A stretch of DNA of 33,303 bases from assembly GCA_020053615.1 (NCBI GenBank), contig JAGVMW010000114.1, positions 1 through 33,303 on the forward strand, read 5' to 3'. The notes under the pieces are model-generated. The model was given only the letters and a program-made list of their open reading frames with translations. It searched no databases and had not been told where the DNA came from. Positions 22,185 through 31,900 of this stretch are shown one piece after another (position 1 is the first letter of the stretch; each line of letters opens with the position of its first letter). Source of the stretch: an archaeon (GTDB lineage: Archaea; Nanobdellota; Nanobdellia; Woesearchaeales; GW2011-AR9). Position numbers and translations under genes: made by a program.

Positions 22185-25100
22185 TTACGAAATAAAATCT
22201 AAAGTTATTAATCTTAATTTCTTCTCATCAAACTCGTCTAAGCCTTCTTTTTCATAAACCAGCTTATCCGAAACAAAATTAGTAACATCTACAATTAGTT
22301 TTTTCCAATTTTTATGTCCTTTTCTATAATTATTCCAAACTTTTCTAATAATTTGAATCCTCTTCTTAGTTAAACTAATGTTAACTAATTTCTTTCTAGT
22401 CTCTTCCCATTGTTTTTCTAATGCATTATCTTCCGGAAAATCTAAAATGTAATCCTCTATATCTCTCTCTATTTCGATAATTAATTGGCTCAGAAACTTT
22501 TTACTTCTTTCCTTACTCCAATCCTGTTGTTTTGTATCTGCTTCTTCCTTTACTCGTATTGAATTATATGTTTCTTTAATATCTTTAAGAATATTGGTGT
22601 TAATATCATATACTTCCTCGAAAAATTTAGGAATAACTCTTTTTTCGCTCTCTTTACAAGAAATAAATTGAAGTATTTCGGTTTTGTTCTTAATTGATTT
22701 TCTCGATTCTAAATCATGCAAATACCAGAAATGGAAATCTTCTCCATATTCATAATAAAAGAAAATTCCCCTAATACTTTTTTTAATCAAACCACTATGA
22801 ATCCCATCAGGCAGGTTTTCTAATTCTTTCATTGAACTTTTCTTGAGGTAAGTTTTCAATGGCTGATAAAAAACTTCTCCTCCACCAAATACGTCAGCTT
22901 CCAATTCATCTAAAACTGAAGATTCTTTATCTTTTATCCTCCTGATTACTCCAAAAACTTTAGGATGGATTTTTTCACCCAAAACAGTCTGATCTAATCC
23001 TACTGACTTATCTATATTGATTATTTTGTTTTGAAGAATGTTAACTAATTTTAATAATTCTTCTAATTCATCTTCTGGGAAGAAATTGTAAATATATATT
23101 TTATCATATAATGAGCCAATCCTGTCAATTCTACCTGCCCGCTGAATCATTCTTGTTGGATTCCAATGCAAATCATAATTTATTAAAATTTGTGCGGTCT
23201 GTAAGTTTTGTCCTTCTGATAATACATCAGTGCTTAGAAGAATGTCTATTTCTTTGTTTTTAAATCGTTCTATAATTTTTTGTCTGTCTTTTGGTGTAAA
23301 ACTGCCAGAACCAGAGATTTTTTGAAGCTTGATGTTTTTGAATTCTTTTTGTTTAGAAAGATAATCATAAACATAATCTAAAGTATCTTTGTAATAAGTA
23401 AAAACTACAATTTGGCTTTTTTCGTGTAATTTCAATAATTTATCTTTAAATTCAAGTAATTTTGCATCTTTATCAGGAGTTAAGTTCTTTATTTTTTCTA
23501 ATATACTCCCTAATAGTTGAATATCAATTTTAATGTCTTTAAACATCTCTTCTTTATTGTAATTATTTATGTTGAATTTATCTAATTGTGCTAGTATCTC
23601 CTGTTCAATTTCTTCTGAATCTTCCTCAAAGTCTTCATCTTCGGCAAGTATATATTTTATTAGTTTAGTATAAGCTTGTTTAGATAAGAATTTTCCTTCT
23701 TCTAAACAATTCATCATTGTCTTTAAGAACTTGATATGACGACTAACGCTAATCCTGAATGCCTCAATACTGCTTTCTAGTCTTTTTAGAAGAATTGTTT
23801 TGAAAATACCGCCTATGGCAATCATACGATTTAAAGCCAAGATTTCTTCTTGCGTTTGCAAATTTTCTTTTTTATATCTAAGAATATTATAATAAGCCAT
23901 AGTCAGCTTTTCGGATATTATGTCCGCAATTTCGCGATACATCCCTTGGTAAGTTTGATTCAGTTTGTAATTGATTGTTTCTAGCTTCCTATCTGGAAAT
24001 GTTATTTTCTGCCCATTAACTGTTGCATTAGGATACTCTTTTTTAATATAATCTCTGGTTCTTCTGATAGAAATTTCATTTAGTAAGTCGTTTAATAATG
24101 CAGGATTGCCTCTCTTATCAATTTCTTTAAAATGGACAAATAAATCAGGAATGTTCTCTTTTATGAATGTTGCATTATCATTTCCAACAAGAAGAAGAAT
24201 CTGTGAATACAAATCCCAAATAGAATTATTGATGGGTGTGGCAGTCATAAAGAGAATTTTAGGTTTTTCACCGTTTTCTTTTGTGATAAACTCAATTAAT
24301 GTGTTCATGTTCTCCCACCTGTTAGAGAGTTGATTTCTAAGATTATGGCTTTCATCAACAATTATTAATTCTACTTCTTCTAAATGCCCGCCAGTGGCAG
24401 TTTTTGCTTTATCTAAGAAGTCTTTAGAAGCTAAATTTTCTTGTGAAAGAATATTTTCAGTAAGTTGCTTATCTTTCAATGCGGGAAGCCACATTGTTTC
24501 CTTTAATTGTGCCGGACAGATAACTAAGCATCTCTTTCTTCTAAAAAAACCAAATTCTTCTAATACTTTAAGCGCAATATATGTTTTACCTAAACCAACC
24601 GAATCAGCAACCATGACTGCCCCATATTTTTTTAAACGTGAGAAGACTCTTTGAACAGCATCACTTTGAAATTCGGTTAATTCAACATTTGAAATACCAC
24701 TTTTGTCTTTCTTTTTTTCTTCTTCCTCTGATTCTGCGGCTATTTCATCTTTTTGCAGTTCATAAAGTGATTTTATATAAATTTGAAATGGAGTGTATTC
24801 TGTAGTTCCAAATCTTGAATTTTTGAGTAAAGTGATTAATTGCTCTTTAAATTCTAAAGATTCTTTCCAGAATTTATTGAACCAGTTTTCTCTACTATAT
24901 TCAACAAACATTTTACCCTGCTGAACAGTGTTATATTCTCCTTCTCTTGTAAGCCCAGCATAAGTAAAATTGGAAGAGCCACTAACCACTAATTTATCAA
25001 AAATATAAGTTTTTCCATGCAATAGGTTTTTGTCATAAATTCTGATTTCCACATTATGTTTTTCTAAAAAAGTAATTAAATCAGTAACATGGTCTTTCTT

Positions 25101-25379
25101 TTCTTTTGTAAGACCTAACTCTGCAATTTCTGTTTCTACTACTTTCAGCAGGGCTTTTCCTAAAGTCTGATTGTTATCCGTAAGTTCGGGGGATTTTCCA
25201 AGAAGCAAGCGAAATTTAGTAACTCCTTCTAATTTTTCTTTAACCAAAGCATACCCCTCCACGTTAAAGAATGCGGTAGCAATATCTAAATTAGTATTGG
25301 GATCTAAATGGAGAACTTTGTTTAGGAAAACAGACAGTTTTATGTTGTTGTTATCAACAATGTTTTCGTCAATCATCAT
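22185..25379 (-). CDS. PLD-like nuclease fused to SNF2-family helicase
   Basis: The 1064-residue protein begins with a phospholipase D-like domain whose single HKD motif is LLHGKTYIFDK ... SGSSNFTYAGL (H121, K123, D128, N137, counted from the 25379 start). The SNF2 motor follows: Walker A VADSVGLGKT (about 257-266), DESH (342-345), MTATPINNS, and the C-terminal half with LSTDVLSEGQNLQTAQ and NPTRMIQRAGRIDRIGS. A long helical tail ends the protein. This PLD-SNF2 pairing is known from defence islands beside large adenine methylases. The ATG at 25379 overlaps the stop of the DUF4411 gene as ATGA and is preferred to the ATG at 25391. It is the likely restriction effector of module F. Confidence 0.93.
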   Translation of the reverse strand: MMIDENIVDNNNIKLSVFLNKVLHLDPNTNLDIATAFFNVEGYALVKEKLEGVTKFRLLLGKSPELTDNNQTLGKALLKVVETEIAELGLTKEKKDHVTDLITFLEKHNVEIRIYDKNLLHGKTYIFDKLVVSGSSNFTYAGLTREGEYNTVQQGKMFVEYSRENWFNKFWKESLEFKEQLITLLKNSRFGTTEYTPFQIYIKSLYELQKDEIAAESEEEEKKKDKSGISNVELTEFQSDAVQRVFSRLKKYGAVMVADSVGLGKTYIALKVLEEFGFFRRKRCLVICPAQLKETMWLPALKDKQLTENILSQENLASKDFLDKAKTATGGHLEEVELIIVDESHNLRNQLSNRWENMNTLIEFITKENGEKPKILFMTATPINNSIWDLYSQILLLVGNDNATFIKENIPDLFVHFKEIDKRGNPALLNDLLNEISIRRTRDYIKKEYPNATVNGQKITFPDRKLETINYKLNQTYQGMYREIADIISEKLTMAYYNILRYKKENLQTQEEILALNRMIAIGGIFKTILLKRLESSIEAFRISVSRHIKFLKTMMNCLEEGKFLSKQAYTKLIKYILAEDEDFEEDSEEIEQEILAQLDKFNINNYNKEEMFKDIKIDIQLLGSILEKIKNLTPDKDAKLLEFKDKLLKLHEKSQIVVFTYYKDTLDYVYDYLSKQKEFKNIKLQKISGSGSFTPKDRQKIIERFKNKEIDILLSTDVLSEGQNLQTAQILINYDLHWNPTRMIQRAGRIDRIGSLYDKIYIYNFFPEDELEELLKLVNILQNKIINIDKSVGLDQTVLGEKIHPKVFGVIRRIKDKESSVLDELEADVFGGGEVFYQPLKTYLKKSSMKELENLPDGIHSGLIKKSIRGIFFYYEYGEDFHFWYLHDLESRKSIKNKTEILQFISCKESEKRVIPKFFEEVYDINTNILKDIKETYNSIRVKEEADTKQQDWSKERSKKFLSQLIIEIERDIEDYILDFPEDNALEKQWEETRKKLVNISLTKKRIQIIRKVWNNYRKGHKNWKKLIVDVTNFVSDKLVYEKEGLDEFDEKKLRLITLDFIS

Positions 25380-25882
25380 TTGAATACCCATCCCTCTTTT
25401 CTAAACATTTCAATCAAGAATATGCATTCAATACCATATTCTTGGCATACATAAGGAACTTTAGTTTTTTTACCACTTATTCTTTCTTCTGAAACAACTA
25501 TTCTTTTTTTTATTGTTTCAATTAATGTTTTTTGAGCGTCTGCCTCCATCTCAATAGCAAGCGCAATAACAAAAGGATCTGCAATAGGAACCATACTATC
25601 TTCATTTAACCATTTAGGATATTTGGCTAATAATTCTTGAACAATTTGGATCTGTCTAGGTGTTAAATCTTTAAACAGCTTTGTCTGTTTTTTAGACCAT
25701 TCTTTCAGGTGGTCGTCTCCCCTTTCAATTTCTTTTAAAACTTCTTTTGGTGAAACTAAAAATCCACTTTCAATTAACGATTCTATTTTTTGCCAAACAG
25801 GAGGAAAAATATCTATGGGATACTTTCTATTTAACTCTATCAGTGAACATGAATCTATCACATAGTAATTTATGGATGTCAT
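25376..25882 (-). CDS. DUF4411 PIN-like protein
   Basis: The 168-residue protein opens with YYVIDSCSLIELNRKYPIDI and continues with SPKEVLKEIERGDDHLKEW and SMVPIADPFVIALAIEMEA. The spaced acidic residues (D9, E in KEIERGDD, D in ADPFVIA) form the metal site of a PIN-like nuclease. This is the DUF4411 family, which is commonly encoded next to HTH-ImmA/IrrE proteins as here; the start overlaps that gene by 4 bases. The expected activity is RNA cleavage as a toxin, held by the partner. It is embedded between the ImmA/IrrE gene and the helicase gene with overlaps on both sides. Confidence 0.88.
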   Translation of the reverse strand: MTSINYYVIDSCSLIELNRKYPIDIFPPVWQKIESLIESGFLVSPKEVLKEIERGDDHLKEWSKKQTKLFKDLTPRQIQIVQELLAKYPKWLNEDSMVPIADPFVIALAIEMEADAQKTLIETIKKRIVVSEERISGKKTKVPYVCQEYGIECIFLIEMFRKEGWVFK

Positions 25883-27018
25883 TTGGAAGTCCTTTTTATT
25901 ACTTTTTCAAAATATTTGGTTTTTATTGATAGATAACTCAATGCATCGCTGTATGTGATAAATCCTTTATCCATGTTATCAGCAACCAAAGAAGGTAGTT
26001 TATGCCCTAATTCTGCAATGCATTTCTGGTCTTGAGTTCGCGGATCAACGATTTTGTGTTTTCCTTCAGCTTTAACGGGTATAGGTCTCTCCAGAATTGA
26101 TTTGTAGATTGATTGAGTAATAAAATTAAGATTAAACATATTATAAACAAGCATCGCTTTACTGACTTTGTATTTTCTTTTTAGTGTATTTAACGTATTT
26201 GTTTCTGTTAATGATTCTTTTTTCTGTGAAAATACTGAATTTGCCAATTCTGCTGGAAGTAAGAAATTTGACGCAAACAGGTTACACCATTTCTCAATCT
26301 TATCCTGTGTTTGAAATTCCGTTAAAGAGATTGCAGTCTCTCCAAGTAAAACATGCCCAAACTCGTGCATCAATGTAAATATTCTAGCTTCAATCTCATC
26401 CTGAGAGTTGGTCACTACAATTTTAGGATCTTTATCTGATAACGCAAAACCTCTTGCATCTTCTATGGGCATCGATATTTGAAATGAATAAATGTTTTTC
26501 TCTTCAAGCATTTCTCTTAAATAAGAATATACTTTGTAGGCATCTTTTAATTCAGTGGTTTGCTTTTCTACTGAAAAAAATAATAGTTCCCTATACTTAG
26601 TTGCTATCTGCTGCGGGTTATCCGTAATTTTATGTAATGTGATTTTAGGTTTCAAATCATTTTCAATATTTATGGCAAGCTCTTGGATGATTCCCTGTAA
26701 ATATCTTGCTTTTCTAATTGCCAAAATTGTCTTTTTGTTAAATTTTCCTTCTTTTCCTGGAAGCATACGGTAATCTTTTGGTTTTGGCTTCTCTTCAGGC
26801 GCTTTGGGCAGGAAGAATACAGCTAAAGGTCTTTTTAATTTATCTGCAAGAGCTTCTAATTGTTTTATGGTAATATTTCCTTTTAACCAATCTTTATATA
26901 TTGCTTCAGAAATATTTAGTTTTGAAATTAGTTCAGACTCATCCCAACCGGAAGTACTGATTGCCCATTTGATGACTTCAGGCTTTATTTGTATTTTTAC
27001 GGGTTTAGTTTTTGGCAT
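25879..27018 (-). CDS. HTH and ImmA/IrrE-type metallopeptidase
   Basis: The 379-residue protein starts with an XRE-like helix-turn-helix (about 9-70, with LISKLNISEAIYKDWLKGNI and TIKQLEALADKLKRPLAVFF). It has a middle helical domain and a zinc-peptidase motif HEFGH (218-222) within TLMHEFGHVLLGE. In ImmA/IrrE proteins the HTH represses and the peptidase cleaves a partner repressor or antitoxin upon a signal. It is paired with a DUF4411 toxin-like gene. AAGGT (complement of 27024-27028) precedes the ATG. The 57-base gap upstream is the largest in the module F operon and could hold a second promoter. Confidence 0.92.
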   Translation of the reverse strand: MPKTKPVKIQIKPEVIKWAISTSGWDESELISKLNISEAIYKDWLKGNITIKQLEALADKLKRPLAVFFLPKAPEEKPKPKDYRMLPGKEGKFNKKTILAIRKARYLQGIIQELAINIENDLKPKITLHKITDNPQQIATKYRELLFFSVEKQTTELKDAYKVYSYLREMLEEKNIYSFQISMPIEDARGFALSDKDPKIVVTNSQDEIEARIFTLMHEFGHVLLGETAISLTEFQTQDKIEKWCNLFASNFLLPAELANSVFSQKKESLTETNTLNTLKRKYKVSKAMLVYNMFNLNFITQSIYKSILERPIPVKAEGKHKIVDPRTQDQKCIAELGHKLPSLVADNMDKGFITYSDALSYLSIKTKYFEKVIKRTSK

Positions 27019-27061
27019 TTTGTACCTTGTAAATGTAATATTCTTTATGGTTATCTGTACT

Positions 27062-27074
27062 TTGTATATTAAAG
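27062..27074 (-). promoter_or_regulatory. possible internal promoter for the ImmA/IrrE-DUF4411 part
   Basis: Minus-strand CTTTAATATACAA sits about 44-56 bases before the ATG at 27018. The sequence is AT-rich throughout, so this is weak. Confidence 0.3.
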
Positions 27075-27075
27075 T

Positions 27076-27570
27076 TTATATTGTTTTTCTTATCAAAGCG
27101 ATTAAGTAAGTATAAACCATATGTCCTGACTCAGCCACTTTTATCTTTAGTTCTTGTAACTTAGTTCTATCTGCAATTAAATCAATTTTAAATCTATTAT
27201 CTGACTTATTATTTATTCTTCTTAATTTTATTTCGATAATAACATAGGGATTATTAAAGCCATATCCTTTTGAGGGTAGAGGAAAATGCCCGCCCTTCTT
27301 TGTTATGAGTTGGGAGACATCAAAAATAACAATATCTGATCTGCACTTTAACTTTTTAGAGCGACCATACCACCTAACTTCACAATGCACCGGAATTGAT
27401 TGCTGATTATCTTCTGTTTGTTCCAAACCGTTAAAATCAGCAAGAAGTAAATGATAAAGATAGGCTCTAACATCTTCTTCAGTTAAGAATTTATCAGGAG
27501 TAGCTTTAAATTCATCTATTAAAGTATTAATCTTTTGTTCTACTTTTACTTTGATTTGTTGATTTTCCAT
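27076..27570 (-). CDS. PD-(D/E)XK nuclease-like protein
   Basis: The 164-residue protein has an N-terminal helical part and a core HCEVRWYGRSKKLKCRSDIV ... NPYVIIEIKLRR. E64, D79 and E113-x-K115 match a PD-(D/E)XK nuclease site. No domain outside the core is evident. It lies two bases from the winged-helix gene upstream and 57 bases before the ImmA/IrrE gene. It could be the cleaving subunit that the methylase lacks, since no clear nuclease motif is seen in the methylase; this is inference. Confidence 0.78.
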   Translation of the reverse strand: MENQQIKVKVEQKINTLIDEFKATPDKFLTEEDVRAYLYHLLLADFNGLEQTEDNQQSIPVHCEVRWYGRSKKLKCRSDIVIFDVSQLITKKGGHFPLPSKGYGFNNPYVIIEIKLRRINNKSDNRFKIDLIADRTKLQELKIKVAESGHMVYTYLIALIRKTI

Positions 27571-27572
27571 CT

Positions 27573-28112
27573 TTAACTCAATAGCCCAAAAAACAATGGT
27601 ACGTATTTTAGGGATATACCTGCCACTATTTTCAGTAGTTCAAGAGCATTTTCTCCGCTTTCTTTTAGGGTATTAAATTTTTCTAGTATATTAAATAAGC
27701 CCTTTTTCTTTTCTGAGTCTAATTCAGAGTCTTGCTCTATCATCTGTTTTAAAATGTAATGTTTTGAGTTGTTAATTACAATGGTATTACCGTCTCCTGC
27801 GGATTGAACTACATTCCCAATTGAAGAGTTTATTATCTGTTGAGATATGTTCTGGTCAATATCAACTAACGGTCTTTTGCCACAGGCGATTTCTAAACCT
27901 TTGGCAGTAACTTTATTCCAAATCATGCCTACAAGACCTCTTGCCAGAGTTTCTGTGTATTGAACCGCTCCAATTTCTTTAAGATATTCAAGAACATCAC
28001 ACACTTCTTCTTCATTAATCTTTAATTTTTCAGGAAGTTCTTCTACTTTGATTCTATCATCAGCTAATAATTTCAATACCGGTTCAGCTAAATGTATGGT
28101 TTTGGCATTCAT
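27573..28112 (-). CDS. winged-helix protein with hydrophobic C-terminus, function unknown
   Basis: The 179-residue protein has a winged-helix region (about 10-75: VEELPEKLKINEEEVCDVLE, WNKVTAKGLEIACG). A middle with NISQQIINSSIGNVVQSAGD and NTIVINNS follows, a repetitive N-x-x-x-G-N pattern like that seen in front of effector domains. It ends in a helix closing with ISLKYVPLFFGLLS, which is hydrophobic enough to insert in a membrane. I recognise no family. One base separates it from the HEPN-like gene upstream and two from the nuclease gene downstream. Confidence 0.7.
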   Translation of the reverse strand: MNAKTIHLAEPVLKLLADDRIKVEELPEKLKINEEEVCDVLEYLKEIGAVQYTETLARGLVGMIWNKVTAKGLEIACGKRPLVDIDQNISQQIINSSIGNVVQSAGDGNTIVINNSKHYILKQMIEQDSELDSEKKKGLFNILEKFNTLKESGENALELLKIVAGISLKYVPLFFGLLS

Positions 28113-28113
28113 T

Positions 28114-28938
28114 TTATTTTTTAAACAGTTCTCTTATATCTTTACTTCCAACTAGCTTTACGTTGTTAAAATGTTGGGGGTATTCTTCTCTAGTTAAAGT
28201 TATTAAATAATTAACCATGTACCATTTCAATCCATTATTCTCACTTTTCGCATTTGCTAAATGAATATAAGCATTTCTTGATTCCCTAATAATGTCTAAA
28301 CAATTATGTTTGTTAATATAACTATACTTTTTTAAGTATCTTTTGCCTTTTGTACCAACTAAAGCCGGAGTTTTATCGATTTTATATTTTTGAATAAAAG
28401 AAAGATAACCTTCCTTAAGAGATTTATTAGACGCATGGAATAGTTTAATACATTCATGAAATTTGAATGTTTCTGAGGAGAAATTTGAACTAATATCTTT
28501 CTTTGCATCATAATAAATCTTATTTAATTTGGATTGGGTTAATTGTGAGATTTTATTTAATTTATCCAATTTCATGGTGTATTTCTGAGAAAATTTGTTT
28601 GACAACATTTTGTTCAAACCAGTAAAAACACCATTTTTTCTGTCAAGCCCAACACACCTATCGGTTTTGTTTATAATGAAATTTCTTTTAAGTAAGATGA
28701 GTTTGACTAAGTGTTCTGCAGTTGAACCAATTAAATTCATTTTCTGAAGATGATAAGCTCTTGATTGGTAAAATTTCTGTTTTTGTCCTTGATTATAGGA
28801 AACAACTTTTTTATTTAACAAAATTTTGACTAATTTAAGATTTTCTTTGATTAAAGCTATATAAGTATCTACTACTATTGGTTGATATAAAAGTATATCA
28901 AATTTATCTTTCGAAATTTCCCATTGTTTTAGTTTCAT
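28114..28938 (-). CDS. HEPN-like protein with an R-N-x3-H motif
   Basis: The 274-residue helical, lysine-rich protein has GSTAEHLVKLILLKRNFIIN (71-90) and, near the C-terminus, IIRESRNAYIHLANAKSENN with R221-N222-x3-H226. That motif is the R-x4-6-H RNase signature of HEPN proteins in the common RN...H form. This suggests a ribonuclease effector. Family assignment is from the motif and helical character only. The ATG overlaps the stop of the methylase gene by 4 bases, so it is translated with it. Confidence 0.68.
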   Translation of the reverse strand: MKLKQWEISKDKFDILLYQPIVVDTYIALIKENLKLVKILLNKKVVSYNQGQKQKFYQSRAYHLQKMNLIGSTAEHLVKLILLKRNFIINKTDRCVGLDRKNGVFTGLNKMLSNKFSQKYTMKLDKLNKISQLTQSKLNKIYYDAKKDISSNFSSETFKFHECIKLFHASNKSLKEGYLSFIQKYKIDKTPALVGTKGKRYLKKYSYINKHNCLDIIRESRNAYIHLANAKSENNGLKWYMVNYLITLTREEYPQHFNNVKLVGSKDIRELFKK

Positions 28939-31900
28939 TTTTTCAAACTCGTCGCTTTGTTTAATCTTTGCTGTACTAACTCACAGACAGCCCAATATAC
29001 TTCTTTTCTTTCTTCTTTGGTTAATCCCAATTCATCAAAGATGATATTGTCAAGTTCTGCTCGGTCTGGAAGAGGCTTTGGCTCTTGTTCACGGATGGGT
29101 TTGGTGGGGTCGATGCCGAGTTCTTCAAATATTGATTTTACTTCTCTTGTAAAAAATTTATTAATATTATATTTTGAAAAATTCAATTTTTGGAGCGATA
29201 CCATTGGGATTTTATTAGCATCCATTGTAGCTAAATCCAGAGCACCCTGACCTAAATTTGAACGTCCATAAATTTCAATAAATAAAGCAGTAAATGTAGA
29301 GTTAAGAAGTAATGAAAAGTACTTTGGATTTACTTCTTTTTTTAGTTTTATCATGTGAAAGCGACGGTCACTTAATGCTTTCTTTTCCGAATATGGATGA
29401 ATAAACCGGTCATTATACCCATATAACATAAAGCAATTTGTGAACTCAACATTAGAAATAGACCACCAGCCCGGTTTTCTATTTACTACGGTTGGAACTT
29501 CTGGCCATGGGATTCCTGCTTTGACTTTACCTTTCTCTTTTGTCTCTTGTCTCTCTCCCCATTCTATATACTTTAAAGCATTGTTATGGTCCTTTGATTT
29601 CAGCGAGTTCTTAGATTCATTACAAATAAAAACAAATTTTTTGTTGATATATTTATTTAAACTAATGCACTTAACATCCTGAGGAGATTTAATCAATGGG
29701 ATAAGATAATCAGTCTCAATTTTCCATTTTTTTACTTGTTCTTCGTTCAAATAAAAGAAATCATTTATCCCGCTGTAAAGTCCCGTATCCACTTTACCGT
29801 ATAATTCTTTTAATACTCCAACATCCTTCTTACTGAGTATACTAAAAACTATGTCTGGAGAACGCAAGAACTTACTCCCCCACTTATTTCCTTCATAACT
29901 CCCTTTGCCAAACCTTCCATTTTCATACCCTTCTGGATATTCCCAACCATCTTCCAGCAAATCTTCCTGATTAATGGGATAAACCCTAAACTCATTTGTT
30001 TTCAGTATCTTCTCTGCTTTCTCAATCTTAACCAGATTAGCCGCATTAACCACTTCCTCAAATGGCTTCTTGAACATCACAAAGCGAGCAGTTTGACTAA
30101 ATCCAGAATATGTCGCTTTTCCATTGCCATTATACTCAGCGCCATACTCAAATAATGATTTTTGCTTGCCAATTACCGGCGCACCCAAAAGTGCAATAAT
30201 TGTATTTACATCAGCATGCTCAAAGCTTCGTTTGGCTTGATTGTCATAAATTCCAATAACGTGCGAATATCTTAACAAAAACTCCTGCAACCCCTTCCCA
30301 TAACCCACATCCAGCCAAGAATTAGAGGTAATAAAACAAAACACTCCACCAGAATTAAGCAAACTCAATCCGTGAAAGTAAAAATAGACATACAAATCGC
30401 TTTTCTTATCCCAATCAATAACGACAGGAAACCTATTTTGAACGGATTTAATCAATTTCTCTTTATATCCTCGTCTATCTTCAAGTGTAACCTCTTCTTT
30501 AAGCTTATTTGGCGGAGCAATCTTCTCCTGCCGCACATACGGCGGATTGCCAATCACAATATCAAACCCGCCTTCATCTGCAAATACTTCCGCAAAATCA
30601 ATATCCCAAACAAATGGTTTCTTGGCAGGATCTTTCAATAACTCTTTTACTTTCTTTAATTTCTCAATTTCATCAGCACATTCTTTTATCCGGTTTTCAA
30701 GCTCAATTAAATTCTTCTTCTCTTTTTTGATATTCTCCGCATCAATATTAACTGAAGCGCCAAATAAGCCCGTTTGCTTCTCTTTCTTACTTGAAGAATG
30801 GGTTAAGACTTGAATATCAGTCTCTAATGATTCTATCCGTTCATTCAAAATCTCTTCAAATAATCTAACCTCTTGCACTTTAAACTCTTCTGGAGTCTTA
30901 TATTTTGCTGAGGGAGAATTTTCAAAATATCTTCTTTTCTCATTTTTCAACTCTTCCAGTTTTTTCTTTAAATGCGGCTTCAGATTATTGCTTCGCACAT
31001 TAAAGCTGATTCCACCAATTTCCTGCACTAATGAATCACCAACACGCAGATTCATGTTTAAATTTGGTAATAACGGATGTTTCCTTAATTCTTCATCTTT
31101 AAATTGTGTTTCCACAATCAACTGAAGCCATAATCTTAATTCTGAGGCATGAATTGCCCAGGGCATGACATCTACCCCATATAGAGAACGTTGGATTATC
31201 CTATACTTTAATTGGAAGTCGCTTAAGCTAGAACCAATATGCTTAAACACAATTTTATACAATTCTACCAAGACATTAAGCATCCCTACTAAAAATGCCC
31301 CCGAACCACAGGCAGGATCAACAATAGAAAGATTATCCAACGCTTCCTCTATTTTACCCCAGCATTTACGCTGATTGAACTTCTTCTCAATTTTCTCTTT
31401 ATCTTCATCAAATACAAACTCGTATAATTCCTCTTTAGGTATCTCTAAATTCTTTCCTAGATACTCTACTAAAGACCTTCGACACATAAAATCTACTTCT
31501 ACTTTAGCAGTATAGAATATACCCCAATCCCCACGCAAATCTTCTTCATTTTCATAAACATCCTCTGTAATATTAGCCAGAGACTCATAAACATAACCAA
31601 TCATTTGAGGATCAACGGAGACTTCTACATCTAATACAGAATCTTCTTTGATGGTAAAATTGTAGCTTTCGAAGAAGTCAAATATCTCTTTAAAGAGATT
31701 ATCAGATATGTTTATCTTTAAGTCGTCTAACCCTATTTTTTTAGTAAATAAGCCGCCATTAAGATAGGGACTATTTGACAATATTTTATTTACTTCCTCG
31801 GGAAGTTCAGGATGATAACTGGATTTATTATTAAAAGCCTCAAAGAACAGAGGTTTTAACCATTTATCATAAAATTCATTATTTCCATATTTACTAATTC

